In this document: piece by piece, positions 49,655-58,954 of the stretch
Layout: each line of letters opens with the position of its first letter
Position numbering within the stretch: position 1 is the stretch's first letter
Assembly (NCBI RefSeq): GCF_024172165.1
Contig: NZ_JAMZEB010000002.1
Location: 7,337,501-7,401,500 of the forward strand
Source of the DNA: Nonomuraea thailandensis
GTDB taxonomy: Bacteria > Actinomycetota > Actinomycetes > Streptosporangiales > Streptosporangiaceae
Direction: 5' to 3'
DNA: 64,000 bases
Position numbers and translations under genes: made by a program
The notes under the pieces: model-generated
The model's database searches: none
What the model was told of the DNA's origin: nothing
The model's input: the letters and a program-made list of their open reading frames with translations, nothing else

Positions 49655-50528
49655 GCAGCGCCCTGGCGGCCTTGCCGAAGGCCGCCACGAGGCGGTTGCG
49701 GTCGCCCGCGCGGGTCGCCAGCACCACGTGGCTCGGCTCCACGCCCCGCAGCGGGATCGCGGTGATGTCGGGGCGGAAGCGGGCCATGTGCGGCGGGACG
49801 GCCACGATGGCCACGGCCTCGCCGGCGGCGATCAGCTCGAACTTGTCCTCGACGGACTCGATGACCGGCCCGTCGGGGGCGGGGCTGCCGTCGGGCCGGG
49901 GGTCGACGCGCCAGAACGCCTCCCAGTCCGGGTCGGGCTCGGCCAGCCGGGGCAGGGGCTCGCCGGCGATGTCGTCGAGCGTGACCGCCTGCCTGCCGGC
50001 CAGGCGGTGGTCGAGCGCGACCAGCAGCATGCGGGGCTCGTCGTACAGGACGGTCACGTCGAGCCCGCCGGTGGCCAGGGGCAGGCGGGTCACCACGGCG
50101 TCGACGCGGTGGTCGAGCAGGGCCGCGCGCGGCTCCTTCCAGGGCAGGTGCAGGGCGCGGACGTCGGCGTCCGGGTGCAGGCGGCGCAGCTCGCGGACCG
50201 CGGGCGTGACGATGAGGCCGAAGGTGTAGCCGACCGTGAGCCGGCTGGGCCGGGCGGCGGCGCGGGTCTGCGCCGCCGCCTGGGCGGCCGAGCGCAGGAG
50301 CGCGGTCGCGCGGGGCAGGAAGACCTCGCCCGCCTCGGTGAGCCGGGTGCCGCGCGGGGTGCGGTCGAGCAGGCGGGCGCCCAGCTGCCGCTCCAGGCTG
50401 CGGATCTGCCGGCTCAGGGACGGCTGCGTGATGTGCAGGGCCTCGGCGGCGCGGCCGAAGTGCCGGTGCTCGGCGACGGCCGTGAAGTAGCGCACCAGCC
50501 GCAGATCGAGGTCCAGGGAGTCCGACAT
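49593..50528 (-). CDS. LysR-family transcriptional regulator
   Basis: A 311-residue regulator from ATG 50528. The N-terminal helix-turn-helix is LVRYFTAVAEHRHFGRAAEAL with TQPSLSRQIRSLERQLG. The substrate domain starts LTVGYTFG and is followed by RRLHPDADVRALHLPW. A longer frame to 50669 would lack family similarity. Divergent from the epimerase gene, it probably controls that gene as many LysR proteins control an adjacent reductase. It overlaps the peptidase 3' end by 62 bases. Confidence 0.9.
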   Translation of the reverse strand: MSDSLDLDLRLVRYFTAVAEHRHFGRAAEALHITQPSLSRQIRSLERQLGARLLDRTPRGTRLTEAGEVFLPRATALLRSAAQAAAQTRAAARPSRLTVGYTFGLIVTPAVRELRRLHPDADVRALHLPWKEPRAALLDHRVDAVVTRLPLATGGLDVTVLYDEPRMLLVALDHRLAGRQAVTLDDIAGEPLPRLAEPDPDWEAFWRVDPRPDGSPAPDGPVIESVEDKFELIAAGEAVAIVAVPPHMARFRPDITAIPLRGVEPSHVVLATRAGDRNRLVAAFGKAARALLTSSPEAPGSSGAADGRAGG

Positions 50529-50643
50529 GGGCCCAGCGTACTGCGGTGATGCCTGAAGCGTATTGCCGGATGCGGAACAGGCTTTGGACGCGGGAGGCCG
50601 CGCGCTCCGACGATGGAGGCTCACTGCTGAAGGAGTTCCAGCC

Positions 50644-51528
50644 ATGCGTGTTTTCGTCACCGGCGCCACCGGTTTCGTGGGTTCCGCCGTCGTCCGCGAG
50701 CTGATCGGGTCCGGGCATCAGGTCGTGGGCCTGGCCCGCAGCGACGAGGCGGCGGCCTCGCTGGAGGCCGCCGGGGCCGTGCCGCACCGCGGCGCCCTCG
50801 ACGACCTCGCCGGCCTGCGCAGCGGCGCGGCCGGCGCCGACGGCGTCGTCCACCTGGCGTTCGTGCACGACTTCGAGAACTTCGAGGCCGCCAACGAGAC
50901 GGACCGGCGGGCCATCGAGGCTCTCGGCGAGGCGCTCGCGGGATCCGGCCGGCCGTTCGTCGTCACGTCCGGGACCGGCCTGCTGCCGCCCGGCCGCGTC
51001 GGGACGGAGGAGGACGAGCCGGGCACCCACTCCCCGCGGGGCGCCGCCGAGGGGCTGGCGCTGTCGTTCGTGCCGCGCGGGGTGCGGGTCTCGATCCTGC
51101 GGCTGCCGCTGGTGCACGGCGAGGACGACCACGGGTTCGTCGCCACGGCCGTCGGCATCGCCAGGGAGAAGGGCGTGGCCGCGTACCCGGGCGACGGCTC
51201 CAGCCGCTGGGCGAGCGCGCACGTGCTGGACGTCGCCCGGCTCTACCGCCTGGCCCTGGAGCAGGCGCCCGCGGGCGCGCGGCTGCACGCCGTCGCTGAG
51301 GAGGGCGTCGCGGTACGCGATCTGGCCGAGGTCATGGGCCGGCACCTCGGGCTGCCGGTGTCCCCGATCCCGACGGCGGAGGCGGGCGAGCACTTCGGCT
51401 GGCTGGCCGGGTTCTTCACGCTGGACGTGCCCGCCTCGGGCGCGCTCACCCGCAAGCTGCTCGACTGGCGTCCGGAACGGCCCGGCCTCATCGCGGATCT
51501 CGACGCCGGTCACTACTTCCGCCAGTGA
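50644..51528 (+). CDS. NAD-dependent epimerase/dehydratase (extended SDR)
   Basis: A 294-residue extended SDR with ATG 50644 and AAGGAG 10 bases upstream. The Rossmann start is VFVTGATGFVGSAVV (GxxGxxG). The canonical YxxxK is not visible: after VVTSGTGLL, where the catalytic Ser/Thr lies, no Tyr-x3-Lys follows (PRGAAEGLALSF in that area), as in some atypical SDR proteins acting as NAD(P)H-binding reductases. HVLDVARLYRLALE is the typical late helix. The substrate is unknown. Confidence 0.87.
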   Translation: MRVFVTGATGFVGSAVVRELIGSGHQVVGLARSDEAAASLEAAGAVPHRGALDDLAGLRSGAAGADGVVHLAFVHDFENFEAANETDRRAIEALGEALAGSGRPFVVTSGTGLLPPGRVGTEEDEPGTHSPRGAAEGLALSFVPRGVRVSILRLPLVHGEDDHGFVATAVGIAREKGVAAYPGDGSSRWASAHVLDVARLYRLALEQAPAGARLHAVAEEGVAVRDLAEVMGRHLGLPVSPIPTAEAGEHFGWLAGFFTLDVPASGALTRKLLDWRPERPGLIADLDAGHYFRQ

Positions 51529-51692
51529 CGAACGCCACTGTCATGATCTGCCCCTTTATGTGGCGATCTCTACCGAGATAGTGTCCTGCGATCTAGCAGA
51601 ATGCGCCGTAACCGGCCTCGACGGTGCCACGCGGACCTGCGTAACCTGAACAACGCTGATTCGCCAAAACCCCCACGCCCGTGGAGCGCCGG

Positions 51693-54600
51693 ATGACCGA
51701 GGACGATTCGACGACGCTCGAGAGGACCCGGGTCGTACGGCCTGTCCGCCGGAACGATCCACCCCTGCTGCTGGCGTCCGAGGGCGCCAGGGTGGTGGTG
51801 GCGGGCACCGGCGCGCACCGGCCCTCGTCGCGGCTGCCCCAGGTGCCGGCCGTGCCGGCCACCGTCAACGAGCTCGGGCAGTGCCTGGTCGAGCGGGCGG
51901 GCCTGGCCCCGCAACACCTCACCGTGCTGCTCGACCCGGCGACCCCGGCCAACCTGGGCGAGGTGCTGGAGCGGGCGGCCCGCGAGGCCACGAGCGTGCT
52001 GATGTTCCACTTCGTCGGGCACGCCCTGTTCGGCCCGGACAACGAGCTGCACCTGGCGACGCGGGCGACGGTGGACCTGGGGCAGGGGGTGCCCGGTTAC
52101 CAGGCGCTGCCGTACTCGATGGTGCGCCAGATCCTCGGCTCGTCGCGTGCCGAGCACGTCGTGGTGGTGCTCGACTGCTGCTTCACCGGCGGCAACCGGC
52201 CGGTGCCCGCCAAGGCCATGGAGCAGACGTTCGACTCCTCCTGGCGCGGCGCGTACGTGCTGACCTCGGCCAGCAAGGACGAGAACTCCTGGGCGCTGCC
52301 CGGCGTCCGGCACACGGCGCTCAGCGGAGCGCTGCTCAGGCTGCTGAACGAGGGCGACCCGGCGGGGCCGGCGGCGTTCACGCTGGACCACGTGCACCAC
52401 CACCTGGCGCGGACGATGCCCGCGGCCGGGTTCCCGCGGCCCCGGAGGCAGGCGGGCGCCACGAAGGACCTGCCGCCGCTCGCGGTCAACCCGGCCCACC
52501 AGGGCGAGCGGCGCTCCGGCCCGCCGATGAGCGCGCCGGGCGACCTGAACAGCCCCTACCGGGGGCTGGCCGCGTACGGGCGGGACCAGGCCAGGCTGTT
52601 CTCCGGCCGCGAGGAGGCGACCAGGTCGCTGGCCGCGCGGGCCCGGCAGGCGCTCAGGTCGGCGGGGCCGCCGGTGGTCATCGGGTCGCAGGCGTTCGAG
52701 GCGGGCGGCCCGCTCGTCGTCACCGGGCCTTCGGGCTGCGGCAAGACGTCGCTGCTGCACGCCGGCCTGGTCCCCGCCCTTCAGGAGGACGTCGGCAGGA
52801 GCGTCGTGCTGACGCCCGGCGCGCTGCCGGTGGCCGCGCTGGCGCGCGAGCTGGCGGCGCTGGCCGGCGGCGACCCCGAACGGCTGCGCGCGGTCATCGA
52901 GTCGGACCCCGGAGCGGCACGGCGCGGGCTGCCCGCCCGCACGCTCGTGCTGGTGGACCAGTTCGAGGAGCTGTTCACCCTGTGCGGCGACGAGGTGGCC
53001 AGGCGGCGCTTCGTGGAGGCGCTGGCCGAGCTGTCCCGCTCGGCCGCCGTGGTGGTCGCCGTGCGCGGCGACTTCTTCGCCCGCTGCGCGGCCTACCCCG
53101 GCCTGCTGGAGGCGATGCGGCGGCCCGAGATCGTCGCCCCCATGACCCCGGACGAGCTGCGCCGCGTGATCGAGGAGCCGGCCACCGGCTCCGGGCTCAC
53201 GCTGGAAGCCGGGCTCACCGAGCTGATCCTGGAGGACCTCCAGGCCCTGTCCGGCGCCGACGACCTGCTGCCCCTGCTGTCGCACGCGCTGCTGGCCACC
53301 TGGCAGCGGCGGACGGGCGGGGTGCTCACCATGGCGGGTTACCGCTCGGCGGGCGGCGTCGCGCGGGCGGTGGCCCTGAGCGGCGAGGAGACGCTGCGGC
53401 GGCTCGGCGCGGAGTCCGAGCCGGTCGCGCGCGGGCTGCTGGTGCCGCTGGTGCACGTGGACCCGCAGGCAGGAGCCCTGCGGCGGCGCGTCCCCGTCAC
53501 CGAGCTGAGCTCCGGCGCCGCCTCCGTCGAGGGGCAGGTGCTGGCCGAGTTCGTACGGGCGCGGCTGGTCACGGTGACGGTCACCGACGGCGGCGAGCAG
53601 GCGGAGCTGGCGCACGAGGCGCTCGTGCGCGCCTGGCCCCGGCTGGGCAACTGGGCCGAGACCGCGCGGGCCGGGCTGCTCGTACGCCGGCGGCTGGCCG
53701 AGGACGCCGAGATGTGGCAGCGGGACGGCCAGGACGCCTCGTACCTGTACACCGACGACCGTCTCGCCACCGCCCAGGCCGCGGTGGCCGGGCTGCCCGC
53801 CGCGGGCGCCCCCGCCGCGCAGGCTCCCAGGGCCGGCGCGCCCAGCGACGCGGGCGGCGCGATCACCCCCGTCGAGCGGGGGTTCCTCGACGCGTCCCGC
53901 CGCAGGCAGCGCCGGCGCGCCCAGATCACCCGCGGCGCCATCGCCGCCCTCAGCGTGCTCCTCCTCGTGGCCGTCGCCGGCGCCGTCGTGTCGCTCGTCC
54001 AGACCAGCGGCGCCACCCGCCTGGCGGGCGAGGCGACCGCCCAGCGCGACCAGGCCCTGTCCCGCCAGGTCGCCGCGGCCGCCGCCGCGACCAGGGACAG
54101 CTCGCTCGGCTCGCAGCTCGCGCTGGCCGCCTACCGCCTCTCGGCCACCCCGGAGGCGCGGGGCGCCCTGCTCGGCTCGCTCTCCCGCCCGGTCGGCGCC
54201 CGGATGACCGGCCACACCGCCCCCGTCGAGCGGGTGGCCTACCGCCCCGACGGCCGCGTGGCCGTCACCGCCTCGGGCGACACCACCGCCCGGCTGTGGA
54301 ACGTCGCCGACGCCCTGCGCCCCAAGAGCCTGGGCGTCGTCAAGGGCCACACGGGTGGCGTGCTCGCGGTCGCGTTCAGCAAGAGCGGCAAGGTGCTGGC
54401 GACCGGGTCGGCCGACGGCACCGCCCGGCTGTGGGAGGTCTCCGACACGGCCGAGCCGCGCGCCCTGGCCACGCTCAAGGGCCACAAGGAGCAGGTCGGC
54501 GCGGTGTCGTTCAGCCCGGAGGGCAACCTGCTCGCCACCTCCTCCACCGACGGCACCATGCGGCTGTGGAACGTCCAGAGCCCGGCCAAGCCCGCCCAGA

Positions 54601-56180
54601 TCTCCGTGGTGACACAGAACTCCGACCCCACCAGGGCCGCCTTCAGCCCGGACGGCCGCCTCGTGGCGCTCGCCTCCACCGGCGGCACGATCAGCCTGCT
54701 CGACGTGCGCACCCCCGCGAAGCCGGCCGTCCTGGCCACGCTCACCTCGGCGGAGGGCTCGGTCAGGAGCGTGACGTTCGCGCCGAACGGCCGCTACCTG
54801 GCCTCCTCCTCCGCCACCGGCAAGGTGCAGGTCTGGGACGTCACCGCGACCGAGCTGGTCGGCACGGCGAGCGGGCACTCCGGCGCGGTGGACGACGTCG
54901 CGTTCAGCCCGGACGGCGCCGTCCTGGCCAGCGCCTCCGCCGACGCCACGGTCCGGCTGTGGAGCGTGGAGAACCCGCGCGAGCCCGAGGGCACCGCCAC
55001 CCTGGCCGGGTTCCCCGACGCCGTGACGGGCGTGGCCTTCAGCCCGAACGGCCAGAACCTGCTCACCTCCGCCGTCGACGGCGTGGCCCGGCTGTGGAAC
55101 GTCTCCAACACCTCCCGCACCTCCCCCTTTGCCCGGCTCGGCCTGCACACCGGCCAGGTCAACGGGGTCGCCGTCGCCAAGGGCGGCGGCACGCTGGCCA
55201 CCGCCTCCGACGACGAGACCGTCAGGCTCTGGAACATCTCGGACCCGGCGGTGGCCACGCCCGAGTCCACGCTGAGCGGGCACACCGAGCAGGTGCGGTC
55301 GGTCGCGTTCAACCCCGACGGCACGCGCCTGGTCACGGCCTCCGACGACAGGACGGCCAGGATCTGGGACGTCTCGGAGACGGCGACCCCGAAGCTGCTC
55401 GGCACGCTGACGGGTCACACGGACGGCGTGCGCTCGGCCGCGTACAGCCCTGACGGCAAGATGGTGGTGACGACCGGGCGCGACGGCAGGACGCTGCTGT
55501 GGAACGTCGCCACCCCGTCCACCCCCGAGCAGCTCGCCACGATCGGCGCCGCCGACAGGCGGGTGAGCACGGCGGTGTTCCGGCCCGACGGCCGGGCGCT
55601 GGCGACCGGCTCCGGCACCGGGTCCGTACGGTTGTGGGACGTCTCCAAGCCGGCCGGCCCGCGTGCCCTGGCGTCGTTCGCCGCCGGCGCCGGCAGCGTG
55701 CTCGACCTGCGCTTCAGCCGCGACGGCAAGACGCTGGCCACCGCGTCGAGCGACGGCACGGCCCGCCTGTGGGACGTCGCCGCGCCCGCCTCCGCCAAGA
55801 AGCTCGCGGACCTGCCCGGCCACTCGGGCGCCGTGTCGGCCGTCGCCTTCAGCGCCGACGACCGCACGCTCGTCACGGCCTCCCAGGACATGACCGTCCA
55901 GGTGTGGAACGTCGTCACGCTCTCCAGCCCCACGCTCTGGGCCGTGTTCGCGGGCCGGGGGGCGGCGGCCGACGTGGAGCTGGGCCCCGACGGCACCGTG
56001 CTGGCCGCCGCGTCCGGGAGCGCCGCCCAGCTCTGGGGCCTGAACGTGGAGCAGGCGTCCGCGAACGTCTGCGAGGCGTCGGGAACCTCGATCAGCAGGA
56101 CGGAGTGGGCCCGGTACCTGCCGGGCCGCCCCTACTCGCCGCCCTGTGTCACCGCCACGGCGACACCGTCCGCCAACTGA
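51693..56180 (+). CDS. Caspase-like protease fused to nSTAND ATPase, membrane span and 14 WD40 repeats
   Basis: A 1495-residue receptor-like protein (ATG 51693, GGAG six bases before). Residues about 32-265 are a caspase/metacaspase fold with catalytic His110 (FVGHAL) and Cys163 (LDCCFTGG). The nSTAND NTPase covers about 285-680: Walker A 345-352 (GPSGCGKT), Walker B with DQFEELF at 422-429. A basic RRRQRRR leads into one span (about 747-770). Fourteen WD40 repeats follow (GH...LW), enough for two seven-bladed propellers, then a tail with two Cys. The positive-inside rule puts protease and ATPase in the cytosol and the propellers outside. Related fusions are thought to trigger proteolysis or cell death on sensing a threat. 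Confidence 0.9.
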   Translation: MTEDDSTTLERTRVVRPVRRNDPPLLLASEGARVVVAGTGAHRPSSRLPQVPAVPATVNELGQCLVERAGLAPQHLTVLLDPATPANLGEVLERAAREATSVLMFHFVGHALFGPDNELHLATRATVDLGQGVPGYQALPYSMVRQILGSSRAEHVVVVLDCCFTGGNRPVPAKAMEQTFDSSWRGAYVLTSASKDENSWALPGVRHTALSGALLRLLNEGDPAGPAAFTLDHVHHHLARTMPAAGFPRPRRQAGATKDLPPLAVNPAHQGERRSGPPMSAPGDLNSPYRGLAAYGRDQARLFSGREEATRSLAARARQALRSAGPPVVIGSQAFEAGGPLVVTGPSGCGKTSLLHAGLVPALQEDVGRSVVLTPGALPVAALARELAALAGGDPERLRAVIESDPGAARRGLPARTLVLVDQFEELFTLCGDEVARRRFVEALAELSRSAAVVVAVRGDFFARCAAYPGLLEAMRRPEIVAPMTPDELRRVIEEPATGSGLTLEAGLTELILEDLQALSGADDLLPLLSHALLATWQRRTGGVLTMAGYRSAGGVARAVALSGEETLRRLGAESEPVARGLLVPLVHVDPQAGALRRRVPVTELSSGAASVEGQVLAEFVRARLVTVTVTDGGEQAELAHEALVRAWPRLGNWAETARAGLLVRRRLAEDAEMWQRDGQDASYLYTDDRLATAQAAVAGLPAAGAPAAQAPRAGAPSDAGGAITPVERGFLDASRRRQRRRAQITRGAIAALSVLLLVAVAGAVVSLVQTSGATRLAGEATAQRDQALSRQVAAAAAATRDSSLGSQLALAAYRLSATPEARGALLGSLSRPVGARMTGHTAPVERVAYRPDGRVAVTASGDTTARLWNVADALRPKSLGVVKGHTGGVLAVAFSKSGKVLATGSADGTARLWEVSDTAEPRALATLKGHKEQVGAVSFSPEGNLLATSSTDGTMRLWNVQSPAKPAQISVVTQNSDPTRAAFSPDGRLVALASTGGTISLLDVRTPAKPAVLATLTSAEGSVRSVTFAPNGRYLASSSATGKVQVWDVTATELVGTASGHSGAVDDVAFSPDGAVLASASADATVRLWSVENPREPEGTATLAGFPDAVTGVAFSPNGQNLLTSAVDGVARLWNVSNTSRTSPFARLGLHTGQVNGVAVAKGGGTLATASDDETVRLWNISDPAVATPESTLSGHTEQVRSVAFNPDGTRLVTASDDRTARIWDVSETATPKLLGTLTGHTDGVRSAAYSPDGKMVVTTGRDGRTLLWNVATPSTPEQLATIGAADRRVSTAVFRPDGRALATGSGTGSVRLWDVSKPAGPRALASFAAGAGSVLDLRFSRDGKTLATASSDGTARLWDVAAPASAKKLADLPGHSGAVSAVAFSADDRTLVTASQDMTVQVWNVVTLSSPTLWAVFAGRGAAADVELGPDGTVLAAASGSAAQLWGLNVEQASANVCEASGTSISRTEWARYLPGRPYSPPCVTATATPSAN

Positions 56181-57643
56181 CAGGCCGGGTCCTCGAACAC
56201 GGCCTCGCAGCCCTCGCCCGCCAGGTCCTGCACCCACAGGCCGACGAACGCGCCGGTGAAGCCGAACGAGCGGATCTGCCCGTCGATGATCTCGTCGGCG
56301 TGCTCGTCCGACAGGATCGTGGCGTCCAGCTCGACGGGGATGGCGTGGCCGTCGTACGAGAAGCGCAGGATCGGCCCGTCGAGCTCCAGCTCCAGGCGGC
56401 TCGCGGTGCCTGCGGCGGTGAAGTGCACGGTGCGGGCGCCCCGGTCGCTGCCGGTCAGGACGACGCCGTCGGTGGTCAGCGCGAGGTGGTACCAGTTGCG
56501 GGAGTTGTAGTAGGCGGTGATCCCGGCCGACTGGTGCACGCTGCCCGGCTCGAACGTCACGCCCGTCCCGAACGTGCACCTGGTGGCCGTCACCCGGCGC
56601 GCGACCAGGCTGGGGGCACGCCGCCCGTAAGGTGACTGCCCGCCGCTCACCGTCACCCGGCCGCCCTCGAACCGCACCCAGTCGGGCGAGGCCGGCCGGC
56701 GCAGCGTGCTCCATCCCCCGTCGGTGGCGGGCCACGGGTGCGGTTCGAGGGCGGGGGCGGGCACCTCGACGGCCGGCACTCCCCCGGCCACCCGCGGCCA
56801 GCCGTCCTCCCACTCGACGCGCTGGATCGCGCTCTCCCTGCCCAGCACGCACCGGCCGCGCGGCGAGTACGGCCGGGCGGCGAGGTGCGCCAGGTACCAC
56901 TCGCCGCCCTGCGTCCGCACCAGGCACCCGTGCCCGGCCTTCTGCAGCTCCAGGCCGGGGTCGTGGCGCGAGGTGAGCATCGGCCCCGCCGGGTCGGCCT
57001 CGTACGGGCCCTCCAGCGAGCGCGAGCGCAGCACGCTCACGCAGTGCTCGTAACCGGTGCCGCCCTCGGCGACCATCAGGTAGTACCAGCCGTCCACCCG
57101 GTAGATGTGCGGCCCCTCGGTGACGCTCCGGTTCTCCAGGATGAGCTTCGGCGTGCCGCCGCTCAGGGGTTGCAGCTCGATGCCGGAGAACCCGCGCCCC
57201 GGGCGGGAGTCGAAGACCATGTTGAGCAGGTACGCCGTGCCGTCGTCGTCGTGGAAGAGCGCCGCGTCGAACCCGCGCCCCGGCAGCCGCACCGGGTCCG
57301 ACCAGGGGCCGTCGATGGCCGGCGCGGTGACGAGGTAGTTGGCGACGTCCTTGTAGCCGTGCGCGTAGCTGTCCATCACGCTGTAGACCAGGTGGAACAG
57401 GCCGTTGGCGTACGTCAGGTCGGGCGCCCACACGCCGCCCGAGTCGGGCACGCCGGACAGGTCGAGCAGCCTGCGCCCGGTCAGGACGCCGCCCAGGGGC
57501 CGCCAGTTGACCAGGTCGCGCGAGTGGTGCACGAGCACGCCGGGACACCACTCGAACGTCGAGGTGGCGAGGTAGTAGTCGGCTCCGACGCGCAGGATGG
57601 ACGGGTCCGGGTGAAAGCCTGGCAGGACGGGGTTGTGGATCAT
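56132..57643 (-). CDS. GH43-family beta-xylosidase/alpha-arabinofuranosidase
   Basis: A 503-residue intracellular-type enzyme; ATG 57643 is chosen because GGAGA lies 5 bases upstream, and an upstream ATG at 57667 is possible. Residues 1-300 are the five-bladed GH43 propeller: base Asp in GFHPDPSI, pKa-modulating Asp in APDLTYANG, acid Glu in SVTEGPHIYR. Residues about 320-503 form the C-terminal beta-sandwich common to GH43 xylosidases (AGITAYYNSRNWYHLAL). It releases xylose or arabinose from oligosaccharides made by the xylanases. No signal peptide. Its 3' end overlaps the caspase gene by 49 bases. Confidence 0.9.
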   Translation of the reverse strand: MIHNPVLPGFHPDPSILRVGADYYLATSTFEWCPGVLVHHSRDLVNWRPLGGVLTGRRLLDLSGVPDSGGVWAPDLTYANGLFHLVYSVMDSYAHGYKDVANYLVTAPAIDGPWSDPVRLPGRGFDAALFHDDDGTAYLLNMVFDSRPGRGFSGIELQPLSGGTPKLILENRSVTEGPHIYRVDGWYYLMVAEGGTGYEHCVSVLRSRSLEGPYEADPAGPMLTSRHDPGLELQKAGHGCLVRTQGGEWYLAHLAARPYSPRGRCVLGRESAIQRVEWEDGWPRVAGGVPAVEVPAPALEPHPWPATDGGWSTLRRPASPDWVRFEGGRVTVSGGQSPYGRRAPSLVARRVTATRCTFGTGVTFEPGSVHQSAGITAYYNSRNWYHLALTTDGVVLTGSDRGARTVHFTAAGTASRLELELDGPILRFSYDGHAIPVELDATILSDEHADEIIDGQIRSFGFTGAFVGLWVQDLAGEGCEAVFEDPACQLADGVAVAVTQGGE

Positions 57644-57687
57644 CGGTTCTCCATCCCAGATCTTCATGCCTGAACCCTGCCAGAGCC

Positions 57688-57721
57688 GTGACCGGCACCA
57701 CATCCCGGGTGCCCGGGTCAC
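57688..57721. promoter_or_regulatory. Nested hairpin upstream of the GH43 gene
   Basis: Outer GTGACC/GGTCAC and inner GGCACC/GGTGCC arms (57688-57699 with 57708-57721) form a 12-bp stem with a two-base bulge and an 8-base loop. It lies 45-78 bases ahead of the GH43 start, where it could be an operator or leader structure. Confidence 0.5.
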
Positions 57722-57942
57722 ACTCCGGCCCCCGCGCGTCTCCTGTACGGCGACACATCACCCCTGCAGGAAGGGCGCGTTGACGCCATGTCCGAGATTC
57801 CTGCATCTCCACCTACGCCAGCGGGGCCGTCCGCATGGTGCGCGCGCATCAGATCATCGCCATTACCGAAAACGATCTTTACTTCCCGTCATCTCCCGTG
57901 TGATCATCGTTTCCGTTTTGCCCCGCCAGACGGAAAGGCAGG

Positions 57943-58899
57943 ATGAACATGCGAGTCTTCGCGTCCCGATTACGCGCCCTGCGTCACACCGCGCTGATCG
58001 CCGCGCTGGCGCTTCCCCTCATCGCGACCCCCGCCCAGGCCGGGGCCTCCTCCACCACGGTCTCCCTGCCGGTGCGCACCGACACCTGGATCGACGACCA
58101 GGGCGGCACGGGCCCCTACGGCACGACCCTGTGGGCGGGCCGCTACAACACCGCCAACGAGCGCACGTACCTGGACTTCGACACCTCGTCCCTGGCGGGC
58201 AGGCAGATCACCGCCGCGACGCTGAAGCTGAGCGCCACCGCCGCCATCGGCTGCGGCGACGACGCCTCCGGCATCGTGGCCCAGCAGATCACCTCACCGT
58301 GGACCGCCGCCACGCTGACCTGGGGCAACAAGCCGGCCTCCACGGCCACCGGGCAGGTCACGGCACGCGACCCCGCCGGTTGCGAGGAGGAGGACCCGCC
58401 CTCCAGCGGCACGTGGGCGTGGAACGTGACGGCGATCGCGCAGGCGTGGGCGTCCGGGCAGGCGGGCAACGGGCTCGTGCTCCGCGGGGCCGACGAGTCG
58501 CCCAACGCCCCGCTGTACGACCGCGGCTGGCAGTCGGCGGAGGCGCCGCAGCCGCCGGTGCTGGAGGTGACGTACGAGGGCGGCGGCGGCCCGGGGCCTG
58601 ACACCACGCCGCCGGCCGTGCTGAGCACCGATCCGGCGGCCGGCGCCACCGGGGTTCCGGCGGACGTCCAGATCAGGGTGACGTTCAGCGAGCCGGTCGA
58701 CGACGTCCGATTCCGGCTGGACAACCTGCTGATCGGCGAGCCCGAGCCCGGCTCCGCCGCCTTGAGCGCCGACGGCAGGCAGCTCACCTTCACGCCTGAG
58801 TACGAGCTGTGGGGCGAGTACGGCGCCGAGGTCGAGGCCACGGACCTGGCGGGCAACACCATGACGGCCCCGTACGGCTGGGTCTTCGAAGCCTCGTGA
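57943..58899 (+). CDS. Secreted DNRLRE-domain protein with Ig-like C-terminal domain
   Basis: A 318-residue exported protein. A signal peptide ends near AQAGA (residue about 32); ATG 57949 is an equally likely start. The DNRLRE domain (about 36-205) is seen in VRTDTWIDDQGG, YLDFDTSSLAG and PLYDRGW; such domains are surface modules, some with carbohydrate-binding (CBM96-like) or lyase relatives. The C-terminal Ig-like Big_5 domain starts TTPPAVLSTDPAAGATGV. It sits between GH43 and GH10, so a role in binding plant polysaccharide is plausible. AAACGAT (57870-57876) and ATCGTTT (57906-57912) are possible operator halves upstream. Confidence 0.82.
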   Translation: MNMRVFASRLRALRHTALIAALALPLIATPAQAGASSTTVSLPVRTDTWIDDQGGTGPYGTTLWAGRYNTANERTYLDFDTSSLAGRQITAATLKLSATAAIGCGDDASGIVAQQITSPWTAATLTWGNKPASTATGQVTARDPAGCEEEDPPSSGTWAWNVTAIAQAWASGQAGNGLVLRGADESPNAPLYDRGWQSAEAPQPPVLEVTYEGGGGPGPDTTPPAVLSTDPAAGATGVPADVQIRVTFSEPVDDVRFRLDNLLIGEPEPGSAALSADGRQLTFTPEYELWGEYGAEVEATDLAGNTMTAPYGWVFEAS

Positions 58900-58909
58900 G
58901 CGCGTGCGC

Positions 58910-58944
58910 GGCCTGCCACGGCCTCGGGACGGACGTGGCAGGCC
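58910..58944. terminator. Bidirectional terminator between DNRLRE and GH10 genes
   Basis: A perfect 11-bp stem (GGCCTGCCACG with CGTGGCAGGCC) and a 13-base loop in the 55-base gap between convergent genes. Confidence 0.85.
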
Positions 58945-58954
58945 GGTGCGGGCC

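Noticed and set aside
51570..57812. A 2080-codon open frame on the minus strand across the caspase-WD40 gene
   Set aside because: It is antisense to a protein with clear domains, has no homologous motifs, and its composition (Arg/Gly/His-rich) is what GC-biased third positions produce in the opposite strand.
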